64,000 bases of DNA, taken from positions 1-64,000 of the forward strand of contig CAYUQO010000004.1 of NCBI GenBank assembly GCA_964446945.1, given 5' to 3'. Made by a program: the position numbers and the translations under genes. This stretch comes from CAIYRG01 sp964446945 (GTDB lineage: Bacteria; Pseudomonadota; Alphaproteobacteria; Micropepsales; Micropepsaceae). The notes below the pieces were generated by a model. That model did no database searches. It was not told the DNA's origin and was given only the letters and a program-made list of their open reading frames with translations. Below, piece after piece: positions 43,005 through 51,935 of this stretch; the stretch's first letter is position 1, and every line of letters begins with the position of its first letter.

Positions 43005-43397
43005 ATGTGGACGAAAATGACACTGGCATTGCTCACCGCCGCGACGATGGCAGGGGGCTTGGCTCAGCCGGCTTTGGCATACAGTACGCCCTTAGCAGCG
43101 TGTCCGGCGCTGCAGGTCAATAATGATACCAACAGGGCGGTCCCACCCGACCATGTCTTCGACACGACAATCCAGCAGTGGCTGGACCCAAACACCCCGG
43201 GTGCAATGGAACAAGCGTTTGCGCGTAATGGTTGCTATTACGGGTACGCCGCTCGCGGACCGGCACGACGGTATAGCGAACGTCGTGCGTACGAAGAACG
43301 GCGGCGCGCTGAAGAGCAGCAACGCTACTACGATAACCAAGCGTACGGGAATTATTACGATCCCTACGGCTACAATCGCTACGGCTACAACCGGTAA
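43005..43397 (+). CDS. small exported Tyr/Arg-rich protein, unknown
   Basis: 130-residue protein with a signal peptide (MWTKMTLALLTAATMAGGLA, cleaved near ALA-YST). The mature part has two cysteines (AACPAL and NGCYYG), an Arg/Glu-rich coiled segment RRAYEERRRAEEQQRYY and a Tyr-rich tail with two direct repeats GYNRYGYNR. AAGGAACG precedes the ATG. The tail resembles low-complexity surface or cell-wall proteins. No family was recognised. It is the only plus-strand gene between the methyltransferase and the AsnB operon. Confidence 0.68.
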   Translation: MWTKMTLALLTAATMAGGLAQPALAYSTPLAACPALQVNNDTNRAVPPDHVFDTTIQQWLDPNTPGAMEQAFARNGCYYGYAARGPARRYSERRAYEERRRAEEQQRYYDNQAYGNYYDPYGYNRYGYNR

Positions 43398-43413
43398 ATA
43401 CGACTAATTGAGT

Positions 43414-43444
43414 CTGTCCCTGCGCTCCATCAGCGCAGGGACAG
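43414..43444. terminator. perfect 13-bp hairpin between convergent genes
   Basis: CTGTCCCTGCGCT and AGCGCAGGGACAG are perfectly complementary with a 5-base loop CCATC. It starts 17 bases after the stop of the Tyr-rich protein gene and lies about 110 bases beyond the end of asnB. No T-run follows on the plus strand, so it is a likely but not classical terminator. Confidence 0.7.
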
Positions 43445-43557
43445 CCGCGTCAACGGACTTCTCGCCGCTTATTCCCGATTCCAAACTGAATTGCGAGTAG
43501 CCGGAGCTTACGCTTCGGATGAATGGGCTGCGCCTGCGGTGTGAGAAGGCGCCGGAC

Positions 43558-45396
43558 TCAGGTGCCAAATTGTTCCAGGAAAATTTTGGCGTTCAGAAAA
43601 TAAAACAGGAATTTGCTTTCGCTGTTCGGCAGCTCTGCCCGTTCGAGGAGAGTCTCAATCCGGTCGCGATGCACCATTGTGAAGATCGGGCTGTCGTCGA
43701 GGATCCGGTCACGTACTTCGGGATCCTGAACATTCAGGAGTTCGAAAATCGGCGCGTTGAACCCAACCTTGCGGGGGTTATCGATGATGGCATCCGGCGC
43801 TATTCCGCGAACGGCTTCTCGCAGCAAAGCCTTGGCGCGCCCGCGCCGGACCAGGTGGCGCGTCGGAATCCGCATCGTGAGTTCGAACATCGCACGATCG
43901 AGAAAGGGCGAGCGATTCTCAATCGAAAAATACATCGCGTTCAGATCGTCTTCATGCAGAATCGGCGGGACGCTCTCATGAAATAGCTCGTTGAGCATGC
44001 GGTTTCGCAATGGTTCGGGCTCGTAGCTCGCTTCGGAAAATGGCTGCGACCACGAGTTCGTCAGGTAATCCGAAAATTCATCTGCATTGAGGAAAATATG
44101 CCCACGTTCGCCAGAATTGCGAACGAAGACCTCCGGATCCTGCAGGTATGGATTTCGCACGATGGGTGCGACAAAGCGTTCCCAATCGCGAAGCGCCGCT
44201 CTGTAGAGGTCAGGAATATCGCGAACATGCGCGAGGTAAAAATTGTGATGGTCATAATAACCGCTGAATAATTCGTCAGCGGCGGTACCGCTAATCGACA
44301 CTTTGTAGCCCGACTCCGCGATTCGCCGCATCATCTGCCATTGGATGTAATAGCTGATCGTGTACACCGGGGCATCGTGCTGACAGACGAGCGCACGCAG
44401 ATTCTCGAGAAAACCGCTGTGGTCGATCGGTATGGCTGTGTGCCTCAACTGCAGTTCCTGAACGGCAATATCAACCATTTCCCGTTCGTCGTAGCGCGGG
44501 TCGTGATTCACGATCGTGAAAGCATGCACATCGTAGCCCAACACGCGCTTGGCTATCGAAATCAGCGCATTAGAATCAACCCCACCCGACAGGCAAAAAG
44601 CAAGCGGTACATCCGATCGCAGTCGCAGCCGAACCGATTGGACCAACGCCTCGCGCACCAATGAACCGCAATCCTCGAACGAAAGATTTTCATCCTGAGC
44701 CAATCGCGGTAGCTGCCAATAACGGACAGTTTCTGTTCTTCCAGCCCGATCACACATGAGGCAGCTGCCCGGCGACAATTCGGTGACACGGTCAAAGAAA
44801 GTGTTGCCGTCCTTGTAAAGCGCCTTGTAGCCGTTCACGAGATAACGGCAGAGATGATCTCGATTGACAGAAGGCGAGTAGCCAGCGAGCGCCGCGATGA
44901 ACTTCACCTCCGAACCGAAATACAGACCGCCGTCCTTATCCCGCAACAGATATAACGGCTTCTCTCCGAAACGGTCCCGGGAGAGCAACAACTCCTGCCG
45001 GCTTTCATCATAGCAGGCAAACGCCCACATCCCTTCGGCTCTATCGAGACCCTTCCAGTTTTCATGATGGAGCAAGGCGACCAAGGCCTCAGTGTCGCTC
45101 AGCGTCCGCAGCGGAAGGTCGGCGCGACGGAGTTCCTCGCGCAACTCGACATAGTTGTAGATTTCACCATTCAGAGTGATGACCTTGTCCGAGTAGCGGA
45201 ATGGCTGATTGGCGCGTTCGTCGAGATCGATAATCGCGAGTCTTCGATTCAGCAGCAGAACGTTCGATCCTGTGGACGTCCGCGAGCGGTAAACGCCCGA
45301 TGCGTCCGGCCCGCGCGGATACATCAACCGGAGGCATGATTGGACGGCGTGTTCGTCTATGTGCCGCGGTCCGATGTAACCGGCGATGCCACACAT
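43558..45396 (-). CDS. asnB: glutamine-hydrolysing asparagine synthetase-like amidotransferase (AsnB)
   Basis: 612-residue protein. The N-terminal class II glutaminase domain has the nucleophile Cys2 (MCGIAGYIG). The C-terminal ATP-binding synthetase domain has the PP-loop FCLSGGVDSNALIS and GTAADELFSGYYDH. AsnB paralogues in polysaccharide loci amidate uronic or other acidic sugars rather than aspartate (inference from context). It is the last gene of a nine-gene operon, with its start directly abutting the stop of the polysaccharide deacetylase gene. Confidence 0.92.
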   Translation of the reverse strand: MCGIAGYIGPRHIDEHAVQSCLRLMYPRGPDASGVYRSRTSTGSNVLLLNRRLAIIDLDERANQPFRYSDKVITLNGEIYNYVELREELRRADLPLRTLSDTEALVALLHHENWKGLDRAEGMWAFACYDESRQELLLSRDRFGEKPLYLLRDKDGGLYFGSEVKFIAALAGYSPSVNRDHLCRYLVNGYKALYKDGNTFFDRVTELSPGSCLMCDRAGRTETVRYWQLPRLAQDENLSFEDCGSLVREALVQSVRLRLRSDVPLAFCLSGGVDSNALISIAKRVLGYDVHAFTIVNHDPRYDEREMVDIAVQELQLRHTAIPIDHSGFLENLRALVCQHDAPVYTISYYIQWQMMRRIAESGYKVSISGTAADELFSGYYDHHNFYLAHVRDIPDLYRAALRDWERFVAPIVRNPYLQDPEVFVRNSGERGHIFLNADEFSDYLTNSWSQPFSEASYEPEPLRNRMLNELFHESVPPILHEDDLNAMYFSIENRSPFLDRAMFELTMRIPTRHLVRRGRAKALLREAVRGIAPDAIIDNPRKVGFNAPIFELLNVQDPEVRDRILDDSPIFTMVHRDRIETLLERAELPNSESKFLFYFLNAKIFLEQFGT

Positions 45397-46299
45397 TTAG
45401 ACCACCATAATCCGCTTAAGGTGAAATAGTGATGTTCCTAGCGGATTTGTGCCGTGCTCGGCCGTAGGACAACAAACGACGCCGCGCTGCTGCAATGCCG
45501 AAATGACTTCCGGCGAATAGCAATGCGCGAGACCCTCCGGATAGGAATAATGCCGCGGGCCGACGTCTGCCCGGTCCTTTAACAGGTTTAAACTCACATC
45601 AAGTTCTTCTGCCAAGTGAGCAGGCGACAAAAAACTAAGTATCGGGTGCGTGTGACTGTGCCCGCCCACCTGAAACAGCGGATCGTTCGCGAGTTCGCGT
45701 ACCTCGTGCCAAGATAGCTTCCTGTCCAGCGGGTCATCGCTGCTTTCGATCTTTCGCCCGCATGCGGCGAACACTGTGCTTACAAACTCTTCAACGTTTA
45801 TGGCCCTGTTGCTTTTGACAGCCGAGCGTATCTCCGCCAGCAGTTCAACTTTCTCTGGTATGGCCTCGGCCTCAACCATTTTCGCGCTCCATGGAAGCGG
45901 CAGCGCTACGCGCGGAGTGTTCTCCACGCACCATTCGATCCGGTCAATCCATGACATCGCATTTTGTTCAATGAATAAAGTTGTAACATAAAATGTTGCC
46001 GGTACCTTCAATTCGCGTAGAACGGGTGCGGCAACCGTTAAATTGTTCTGAAACCCGTCGTCGAACGTAATCGCAAACGACCTCGGCGGGAGGGGGTAGC
46101 CCGATGAGGTTGCTTCGATAACGTCATCCATGCTGATTGGCGTGCCAGCGGCGCACAACGCCTCAAGAACGCTGCGGAATTGTGCCCGATCAATATGCTT
46201 CCGCGTGTAGTTCCGGACAGCGTGCCGGTGCTGCTCGATCACACCATGGAACAGAAATATCGTGAGCGCTTCGTCGCGCAGAAATGCCACTGGCTTCAA
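45397..46299 (-). CDS. polysaccharide deacetylase (NodB/CE4 type)
   Basis: 300-residue CE4-family protein. The first catalytic motif is AITFDDGFQNN (Asp-Asp, catalytic base and metal ligand); the metal-binding histidines lie in GGHSHTHPILSF. It removes N- or O-acetyl groups from a sugar; the substrate is unknown. No signal peptide, so it probably acts on a cytoplasmic precursor. ATGA overlap with the formyltransferase gene upstream suggests a deacetylation-formylation pair that swaps acetyl for formyl. Confidence 0.88.
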   Translation of the reverse strand: MKPVAFLRDEALTIFLFHGVIEQHRHAVRNYTRKHIDRAQFRSVLEALCAAGTPISMDDVIEATSSGYPLPPRSFAITFDDGFQNNLTVAAPVLRELKVPATFYVTTLFIEQNAMSWIDRIEWCVENTPRVALPLPWSAKMVEAEAIPEKVELLAEIRSAVKSNRAINVEEFVSTVFAACGRKIESSDDPLDRKLSWHEVRELANDPLFQVGGHSHTHPILSFLSPAHLAEELDVSLNLLKDRADVGPRHYSYPEGLAHCYSPEVISALQQRGVVCCPTAEHGTNPLGTSLFHLKRIMVV

Positions 46300-47009
46300 G
46301 GCAGCTTCCCGGTGTGGCGTGCAAAGCGCTCGACGCAGACGGTCTTAAGATCAGTCGGCATTGCGGAATAATATCGTCCGATCGCCTGCTGCGGGCGCGA
46401 GTCGAATCGGCCATATTTCGCGAAATCGGAAATGGCGCGTCGTGCAAGATCTACGCACGTATCCGTGTTTGCGACGCGCAATTCATGGAGCTTCATGTTC
46501 CGGCGCAGTGGCACGGCTTGCTTCGCGATGACCTCTCCATTGTCCAGCTGCGCATCCAGGCGGTGCAGTGTGGTCACCAACTGCGAAAATTCGCGATGCC
46601 AAATCGCCCACAGATGCGTGTCCAGGCCGCGATAGGACTCCGGATCTCCTCCATGCAGGTTCACGATCCCACCCGGATTGACTGCAATCAATTCACTTGA
46701 GATGCGGCGCGTGCCGAACACAATGATGACTTGTGGGTCCATTTGTCGGAGGGTGCCCTCAACGGCGGCCTCATTAACGGTATCAAATATTTTGGTTCTT
46801 GCGATTTCAGCGATCCGCACATCCCGGCCCGAAAACCACAGGCCCCGTTCATAGGCGTCGCGATCCGCTTCAAATGAATGCGCGGTGGAATACGATGATG
46901 GTGGCGAGCCGGTCTCAAGCAGAACGCTGAGTTCGTGGCCGTCCTCGCTCAGACACCGCACAAAACGGGCATGATGCAGAGTGTCTGTGGTGAGTATTAC
47001 GATCCGCAA
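46296..47009 (-). CDS. formyltransferase family protein
   Basis: 237-residue protein of the methionyl-tRNA/GAR/sugar formyltransferase superfamily. The catalytic Asn117 and His119 are in GIVNLHGGDPESYRG and the Asp156 in LDAQLDNGEV. It transfers a formyl group from 10-formyltetrahydrofolate to a sugar amine; sugar N-formyltransferases are known for O-antigens. The start is a TTG five bases after the neuB-like stop, since no ATG or GTG is in frame at the right place. It is coupled to the downstream deacetylase by a four-base overlap. Confidence 0.85.
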   Translation of the reverse strand: MRIVILTTDTLHHARFVRCLSEDGHELSVLLETGSPPSSYSTAHSFEADRDAYERGLWFSGRDVRIAEIARTKIFDTVNEAAVEGTLRQMDPQVIIVFGTRRISSELIAVNPGGIVNLHGGDPESYRGLDTHLWAIWHREFSQLVTTLHRLDAQLDNGEVIAKQAVPLRRNMKLHELRVANTDTCVDLARRAISDFAKYGRFDSRPQQAIGRYYSAMPTDLKTVCVERFARHTGKLP

Positions 47010-47014
47010 TTTTG

Positions 47015-48022
47015 TTATACGAACATTTCGGGCGACAGTTGCTGTCCCGCAAGTACTGGCATGCGAAGGCGGCGTCCGAGGATTGCCGTTTCGGAGCCTG
47101 GGGACATGCCGCCGCCGGGACGGACCCACGTCAAATCGGCAAGTTCCAGAACCTTTCCCTCTGGCAAATCATGCGCGGCAATGATCGATCGCCGAAATGC
47201 CTGCATGTTTCGCCGCTCGGAGGGCTGCGGGACCTTTTCTCCATCCCCGAGCATTTGCTCAGTCAGTCGGATTTTTGACACCATGAGCTCGAGCTCCTGC
47301 GGATCCGCGGACAATTGATGGTCGCGGAAATCCGAATAATTTTTGTCGAGCGTGAAGTGCTTCTCAATAATCCGCGCACCCAGGGCGACCGCAAGGACGG
47401 ACGCGTCTATGCCCATTGTGTGATCGGAATATCCAATCGTGACGCCCAACTGTTGCAACGTGTGGATCGCACGGAGGTTGGCCTCCTCGGGTGTAACCGG
47501 ATAGTTGGCGACACAATGCAGGATCGCCAGCCCCGGATCTATTCCAATCTCACTCCAGACGTCATAGACGACACGTTTTACGGTCGACAATTCCTCCAAA
47601 TTGGCGAGACCACCGGAAACAACAATCGGTTTCCCGGCTGCTGCGACACGTCTGATCAACGGATAAAACGTGTTATCGCCAGAAGCAATTTTGAAAACCG
47701 GGACCAGCGGATCGAGAATATCCACGCTGGCCAAGTCAAATGGCGTAGAAAAGAACAACACGCCGTGCCGCGTGGCGGTGGCTGCAAGCTGGGCAAATTG
47801 ATCGGCCGTCAGGCGGAATTTGCGCAGCCGCGCGATGCGCTGGGTGTCCGTCCTGCTGACATAATGGTCTGGATCAAAGGTCTGAAACTTTACGGCGTCC
47901 ACGCCGGCATCGGCAGCCCGCACTATCAGCTCTTCGGCGCGCGAGTAATCACCTTCGTGATTGTTGCCAATCTCAGCAACAATCAGCACTTTCCTGTCGA
48001 GGTCGTACGGGCCGATTCGCAT
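47015..48022 (-). CDS. neuB: NeuB-type N-acylneuraminate (nonulosonic acid) synthase
   Basis: 335-residue synthase that condenses a six-carbon amino sugar with phosphoenolpyruvate to a nine-carbon acid. NeuB core: VAEIGNNHEGDYSRAEELI, AVKFQTFDPDHYVSR, KIASGDNTFYPLIR, GYSDHTMGIDASVLAVALGA, EKHFTLDKNYSDFRDHQLSA. The C-terminal SAF (antifreeze-like) domain is RSIIAAHDLPEGKVLELADL. It could be closer to SpsE than to classical NeuB. The substrate sugar is unknown. It lies two bases after the GNAT gene. Confidence 0.92.
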   Translation of the reverse strand: MRIGPYDLDRKVLIVAEIGNNHEGDYSRAEELIVRAADAGVDAVKFQTFDPDHYVSRTDTQRIARLRKFRLTADQFAQLAATATRHGVLFFSTPFDLASVDILDPLVPVFKIASGDNTFYPLIRRVAAAGKPIVVSGGLANLEELSTVKRVVYDVWSEIGIDPGLAILHCVANYPVTPEEANLRAIHTLQQLGVTIGYSDHTMGIDASVLAVALGARIIEKHFTLDKNYSDFRDHQLSADPQELELMVSKIRLTEQMLGDGEKVPQPSERRNMQAFRRSIIAAHDLPEGKVLELADLTWVRPGGGMSPGSETAILGRRLRMPVLAGQQLSPEMFV

Positions 48023-48024
48023 GA

Positions 48025-48732
48025 TCAGCCCCGGTGGAGGTGCAGGACATAGTGGGCGGCCACGGTCCTGAACCCAAGCGTTTCATAAAAACGGAGGGAG
48101 CCGAGATTTGCGGCCTGGGTGCCGACGCGCAATCGCTTTACCGCGGGCAATCCGGCCAGGAAACATATGCAAGCTGCCCCAAGCCCCCGGCGGCGGGCCG
48201 ACTTATCGACCGCGATGAGGTCAATGGTCGCCGTTCCACCGGTTGGGCCCAATGCGAGGAGGAACGCTGATGGGCGCCCGTTTGCATCTGCCACGATCAT
48301 TTGGTCACCGCGTGCGCCATCGAAAAAATTGACTGCCCAGCTTCTTCGCGAAGTATCGGCGATGTCCCGTGGCACCTCGGGGTCGAGATGAAGCCGCGAC
48401 CATTCAAAGGATTCGGCAGCGATCTGCCCGACACTGTGGCGGTCCTCCGGCCGGGCAAAGCGCGCGCCAGCCCCGACCGGCTTCAACCGGTCGCTGTCAA
48501 TCTCGAGCGTGATAGTTGTATCTACCAGGTGAAAGCCGGAATCCTCGAACCGATGCACGGCTGCAATATCATCTGCGGGAATGCGCGTGAAAAACATCGC
48601 CGGGCCCGGATCGGCTGCCGCGAGAGCAGGGCCCGGGTCGCAATCGCGCGTCAACTTCCAGACTGCCCGGCCAAGCTGCGCAGATAACCACTCGTCGTTC
48701 GATGCAGCCGCTTCGGCCACTCCTGATCCCAA
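48025..48732 (-). CDS. GNAT-family N-acetyltransferase
   Basis: 235-residue protein. The C-terminal half is a GNAT domain with the acetyl-CoA loop DKSARRRGLGAACICF and the late motif NLGSLRFYETLGFRTV. The N-terminal half has an arrangement like WecD/RffC dTDP-fucosamine acetyltransferase. It probably acetylates the amino group added by the DegT aminotransferase upstream. The start is uncertain: TTG 48732 is one base from the previous stop, while GTG 48720 is an alternative. It ends two bases before the neuB-like gene. Confidence 0.83.
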   Translation of the reverse strand: MGSGVAEAAASNDEWLSAQLGRAVWKLTRDCDPGPALAAADPGPAMFFTRIPADDIAAVHRFEDSGFHLVDTTITLEIDSDRLKPVGAGARFARPEDRHSVGQIAAESFEWSRLHLDPEVPRDIADTSRRSWAVNFFDGARGDQMIVADANGRPSAFLLALGPTGGTATIDLIAVDKSARRRGLGAACICFLAGLPAVKRLRVGTQAANLGSLRFYETLGFRTVAAHYVLHLHRG

Positions 48733-48733
48733 A

Positions 48734-49780
48734 TTACGCGCTCCGGACGAGGCGCAGCCGGTTCGACTTGAACAGACTCTTGTACCACTCGATGTAGCGC
48801 GGGAATCCCTTGTCGATCGGAAATTGCGGTTCGTAACCCAACAGTCTTTTTGCTTTCTCCATGGCCAGCGTCCCGCGCGCGGGCATCAGTCTGTCGCGCG
48901 GTGTGTACTTCACCGCGATCCCGGGAATATGCGACCTGAGGATGTCCAGCATATCGGCGATCGAGCGTGAGCTTCCATAGGTCATGTTGAAGATCTGATT
49001 CCGCGAATTCTGATTCGAAAGAATCGCAATTACGCCGTTCACGACGTCATCGATATAGGTGAAATCCAGCCGGTCCGATCCGTCACCCGCCACCTGAAGC
49101 TCCAAACCCTGCAATGCGTTTTCAATGAAAACCTGTCCCACCCGGCGGCTGACGCAACGTTCCCCATAAAGCGCCGACGGCCGCACAATCGTGTAGGGAA
49201 GGTCAAATACCTGATTGTAGGCAATTACCATCTTTTCGCCGGAAAATTTCAGGGCGCCGTAAACGCCGAGCGGCTCACATTGCGTGTCTTCCGTGACCAT
49301 GCCGTCGAGGAAATTCCCATACACCATGCTTGAGGAGAAGAAAATGAAATGCGTCGCGGCAGCCCGTGCGCGCACTGAGTCCAACATGTTCTCCAGTGTT
49401 CGCAGGCTGTGGTCGAAGGTCGAATACGGATCTTTATTGGCGACATTGGCATGTGCCACGGCTGCAAGATGCACAATGGCGTCCGGCTTTATATTGGCGA
49501 CAGTCCTCGACACCATGTGATAATCGCGAAGGTCGAGCACGTGTACCGGAATATCCGCTTCGTAGAGCAACTGGAGCCGGTCATGAATCAATTGCAGGTA
49601 GAGATCGCGATTCGGGATGTTATTTACGTTGCTGGCAAAGGCGCTGAGATTGTTCACCTGCAGGCTGTCCATGACTTCAACCTTGGCACCCAGGCGGTGC
49701 AGCGCAATGGCCATATTATGGCCGATGAAGCCCGCTCCGCCGGTGATCAGTATACGCTTGCCCCTCAATGCTTCTGTCAT
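48734..49780 (-). CDS. NAD-dependent nucleotide-sugar epimerase/dehydratase
   Basis: 348-residue extended SDR. NAD motif GGAGFIGHNMAIA; active-site serines FFSSSMVYGN; catalytic YGALK. The region NVNNIPNRDLYLQLIHDRLQ is an insertion not typical of GalE. Its reaction on the sugar is not evident: it could be epimerisation or dehydration. The start ATG overlaps the end of the DegT aminotransferase gene by four bases. It lacks the STDE motif of 4,6-dehydratases. Confidence 0.88.
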   Translation of the reverse strand: MTEALRGKRILITGGAGFIGHNMAIALHRLGAKVEVMDSLQVNNLSAFASNVNNIPNRDLYLQLIHDRLQLLYEADIPVHVLDLRDYHMVSRTVANIKPDAIVHLAAVAHANVANKDPYSTFDHSLRTLENMLDSVRARAAATHFIFFSSSMVYGNFLDGMVTEDTQCEPLGVYGALKFSGEKMVIAYNQVFDLPYTIVRPSALYGERCVSRRVGQVFIENALQGLELQVAGDGSDRLDFTYIDDVVNGVIAILSNQNSRNQIFNMTYGSSRSIADMLDILRSHIPGIAVKYTPRDRLMPARGTLAMEKAKRLLGYEPQFPIDKGFPRYIEWYKSLFKSNRLRLVRSA

Positions 49781-50922
49781 TTCAAGAACTCCCCTACTGT
49801 CTCTAACAGAGTGTCGGCGATGTAGTGCATGTCGTCCACGCCGAGATGCGGCCCTACAGGCAGCGCGATGGAACTTTCGCTGATCAACGCGGCATTTGGG
49901 TAGCTGCCTGAGCTATACCCATATTTCTGACGGTAATAGCTCATATGCGGCACCGGCTTTGGATAATAGATGCTCGTGCCAACACCTTTTGCATTGAGCC
50001 GGCTGACAATCTCAAAGCGGCTCGAAACGATCTCCGGCTTCAAAATCGCGCTCAGGCAGTAATAACTGTTTTGCCCACAACCGGAAGGTTCAAACAACCC
50101 GATGTGCGGAGATTCGGCCAGGCGTTTTGAGAGAATGGCAAAGTTTGCGCCCCGCACTGCGAGGAAACCGTTCAGGCGCTTGACCTGTTCAGTGCCGATG
50201 GCGGCCTCGATTTCATTCATGCGGTAATTGAAACCAAGTGCGTTTACATCATAAACACCCGGGATTTTTCTTTCGCCCTGATGGCGATCGACGCCAAAAG
50301 CGCGCAGATGCTTCAATTTCGTGGCGAGGTCCGCGTTGCGTGTGATGATCATACCGCCTTCCGCGGTTGTCATGTGCTTGACCGGATAAAAAGAGAAGCA
50401 CCCGACGTCCCCCAATAGTCCGGCATGATCGCCTCCGATGCGGGTGCCAATCGCCAACGCGCAATCTTCCAGAACGAAAAGCCCGCGCGGTTTGGCGATC
50501 GCGTTGACCGCCGCCATGTCCACCGGGACACCGAGATAATGGACGACCGAGATTGCGCGCGTCCGCGGCGTAATGGCGGCCTCGATGGCCGCGGTGTCAA
50601 TGTTGCCGGTGCGCGGTTCGGCGTCCACAAAGACGGCGCGCGCGCCGGTTAATTCGATAGCATGCGCGGTGGCAGTGTGCGTTTGCGCCGGAACGATGAC
50701 CTCGTCACCCGCGGCCAGTCCAAGAGCGAACCAGACAAGGTGCATCGCGGCGGTGCAGGATGAGACCGAAATCGCGTGCGGTGCGCCGGTCCATTTGGCG
50801 AAATTCTCCTCGAATTGCGCACTGCGCGGCCCATGGACCAGGATCGGCCCGCCGAGAACATCGGCAACCGCCTTGCGCTCCTCGTCCCCGATAATCGGTG
50901 CGCCAAACGGGATGTTCCTCAT
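49777..50922 (-). CDS. DegT/DnrJ/EryC1 PLP-dependent sugar aminotransferase
   Basis: 381-residue aminotransferase. The PLP-binding Lys182 is in FSFYPVKHMTTAEGG. Phosphate-binding segment SSCTAAMHLV; EDCALAIG carries the conserved Asp. These enzymes aminate keto sugars made by an upstream dehydratase or oxidoreductase. Here the Gfo/Idh gene directly upstream (four-base overlap) probably makes the keto substrate. Confidence 0.93.
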   Translation of the reverse strand: MRNIPFGAPIIGDEERKAVADVLGGPILVHGPRSAQFEENFAKWTGAPHAISVSSCTAAMHLVWFALGLAAGDEVIVPAQTHTATAHAIELTGARAVFVDAEPRTGNIDTAAIEAAITPRTRAISVVHYLGVPVDMAAVNAIAKPRGLFVLEDCALAIGTRIGGDHAGLLGDVGCFSFYPVKHMTTAEGGMIITRNADLATKLKHLRAFGVDRHQGERKIPGVYDVNALGFNYRMNEIEAAIGTEQVKRLNGFLAVRGANFAILSKRLAESPHIGLFEPSGCGQNSYYCLSAILKPEIVSSRFEIVSRLNAKGVGTSIYYPKPVPHMSYYRQKYGYSSGSYPNAALISESSIALPVGPHLGVDDMHYIADTLLETVGEFLK

Positions 50923-51935
50923 GCTTCCCCTGCTCCAAAAATTTCTTCGACCCTCACCGGCCGTCGCTCAGCGAGCGAATAGTCGATCGCGAGACCAACC
51001 GCCATCGCCGCGAGAACGTCATCTTCAGTGACCAGCGCCCGCCCCTTGCCCACAACAGCATCGACAAAGCTCGGTATCAAATCACCTTTTGCGACACCAG
51101 GATAAGCTGTGTCCAGCGTCTTGGGGGCTGCCGATGGATCGCGGGTTTGCCAAAGCAGACCCGGCCCCCTGCCGTTTTCGAACGTCGCCTTTGTCCCATA
51201 CAGACAAAGGCGATGGAAATGCGGGTAAACGCACGCGAAATTGCCGGACACTTTGCCCGTCATGCCGGACGCAAAGCGGAGCAGCGCGCTCACCTGGTCA
51301 TCTCCGCCGTAAGGTGATCCCTGGCTGGAAATTCCGTTGCCCATCGCAGTCACTTCGACGACGGTCTCCGACGTCAACCAGAGCAACAAGTCGATCAGAT
51401 GGATCGTGCCTCCAAGGGTCACAGAGTATTCGGGAATCGTCCCGCGCCATCCCTGGGTCAGTTTTTCAAGCCTGCCGTACAGATAATCCCCTTCTACGTG
51501 ATACAGCCGGCCCAGCTCGCCCCCATCGACGAGCTGCTTCAATTGAATGAAGCGAGGAGATCTGCGAAGGATTACATTCGATGACAACCTCAGGTGAGGT
51601 TTGGCGCGCAACTCGTCGCGAATGGCGCGAAAGTGGTCGGCGCGTAAACAGAGAGGCTTTTCCACAAAGACATGTTTCCCCCTGCGAAGCGCGCGCATGA
51701 CCTGTTCAAAATGAACATCGTCGTAACTCGCGACTGAAACAATACCGATCCGATCGTCGTCAATAAGACGGTCGGCATCTGAGAGGACCTCCAGTTCCGG
51801 ATAGGTGGAGCGCAGGCGCGAACGAACTGCCGGATCACTGTCGCACAATGCGACCACCGTCGCGTCCGGGTGACTGCGATATCCGTCGATATGCTTCTCG
51901 CCGACTCCGAGACCGATGATGCCGGCGCCGATCAT
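50919..51935 (-). CDS. Gfo/Idh/MocA family oxidoreductase
   Basis: 338-residue NAD(P)-dependent oxidoreductase. N-terminal Rossmann motif IGAGIIGLGVGEKHIDGYR; the EKP motif VEKPLCL is the family signature; the C-terminal domain GTIHLIDLLLWL carries the catalytic His-Asp pattern. It oxidises or reduces a sugar hydroxyl. It overlaps both neighbours by four bases, so it is an integral step of the nine-gene pathway. Confidence 0.9.
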   Translation of the reverse strand: MIGAGIIGLGVGEKHIDGYRSHPDATVVALCDSDPAVRSRLRSTYPELEVLSDADRLIDDDRIGIVSVASYDDVHFEQVMRALRRGKHVFVEKPLCLRADHFRAIRDELRAKPHLRLSSNVILRRSPRFIQLKQLVDGGELGRLYHVEGDYLYGRLEKLTQGWRGTIPEYSVTLGGTIHLIDLLLWLTSETVVEVTAMGNGISSQGSPYGGDDQVSALLRFASGMTGKVSGNFACVYPHFHRLCLYGTKATFENGRGPGLLWQTRDPSAAPKTLDTAYPGVAKGDLIPSFVDAVVGKGRALVTEDDVLAAMAVGLAIDYSLAERRPVRVEEIFGAGEA

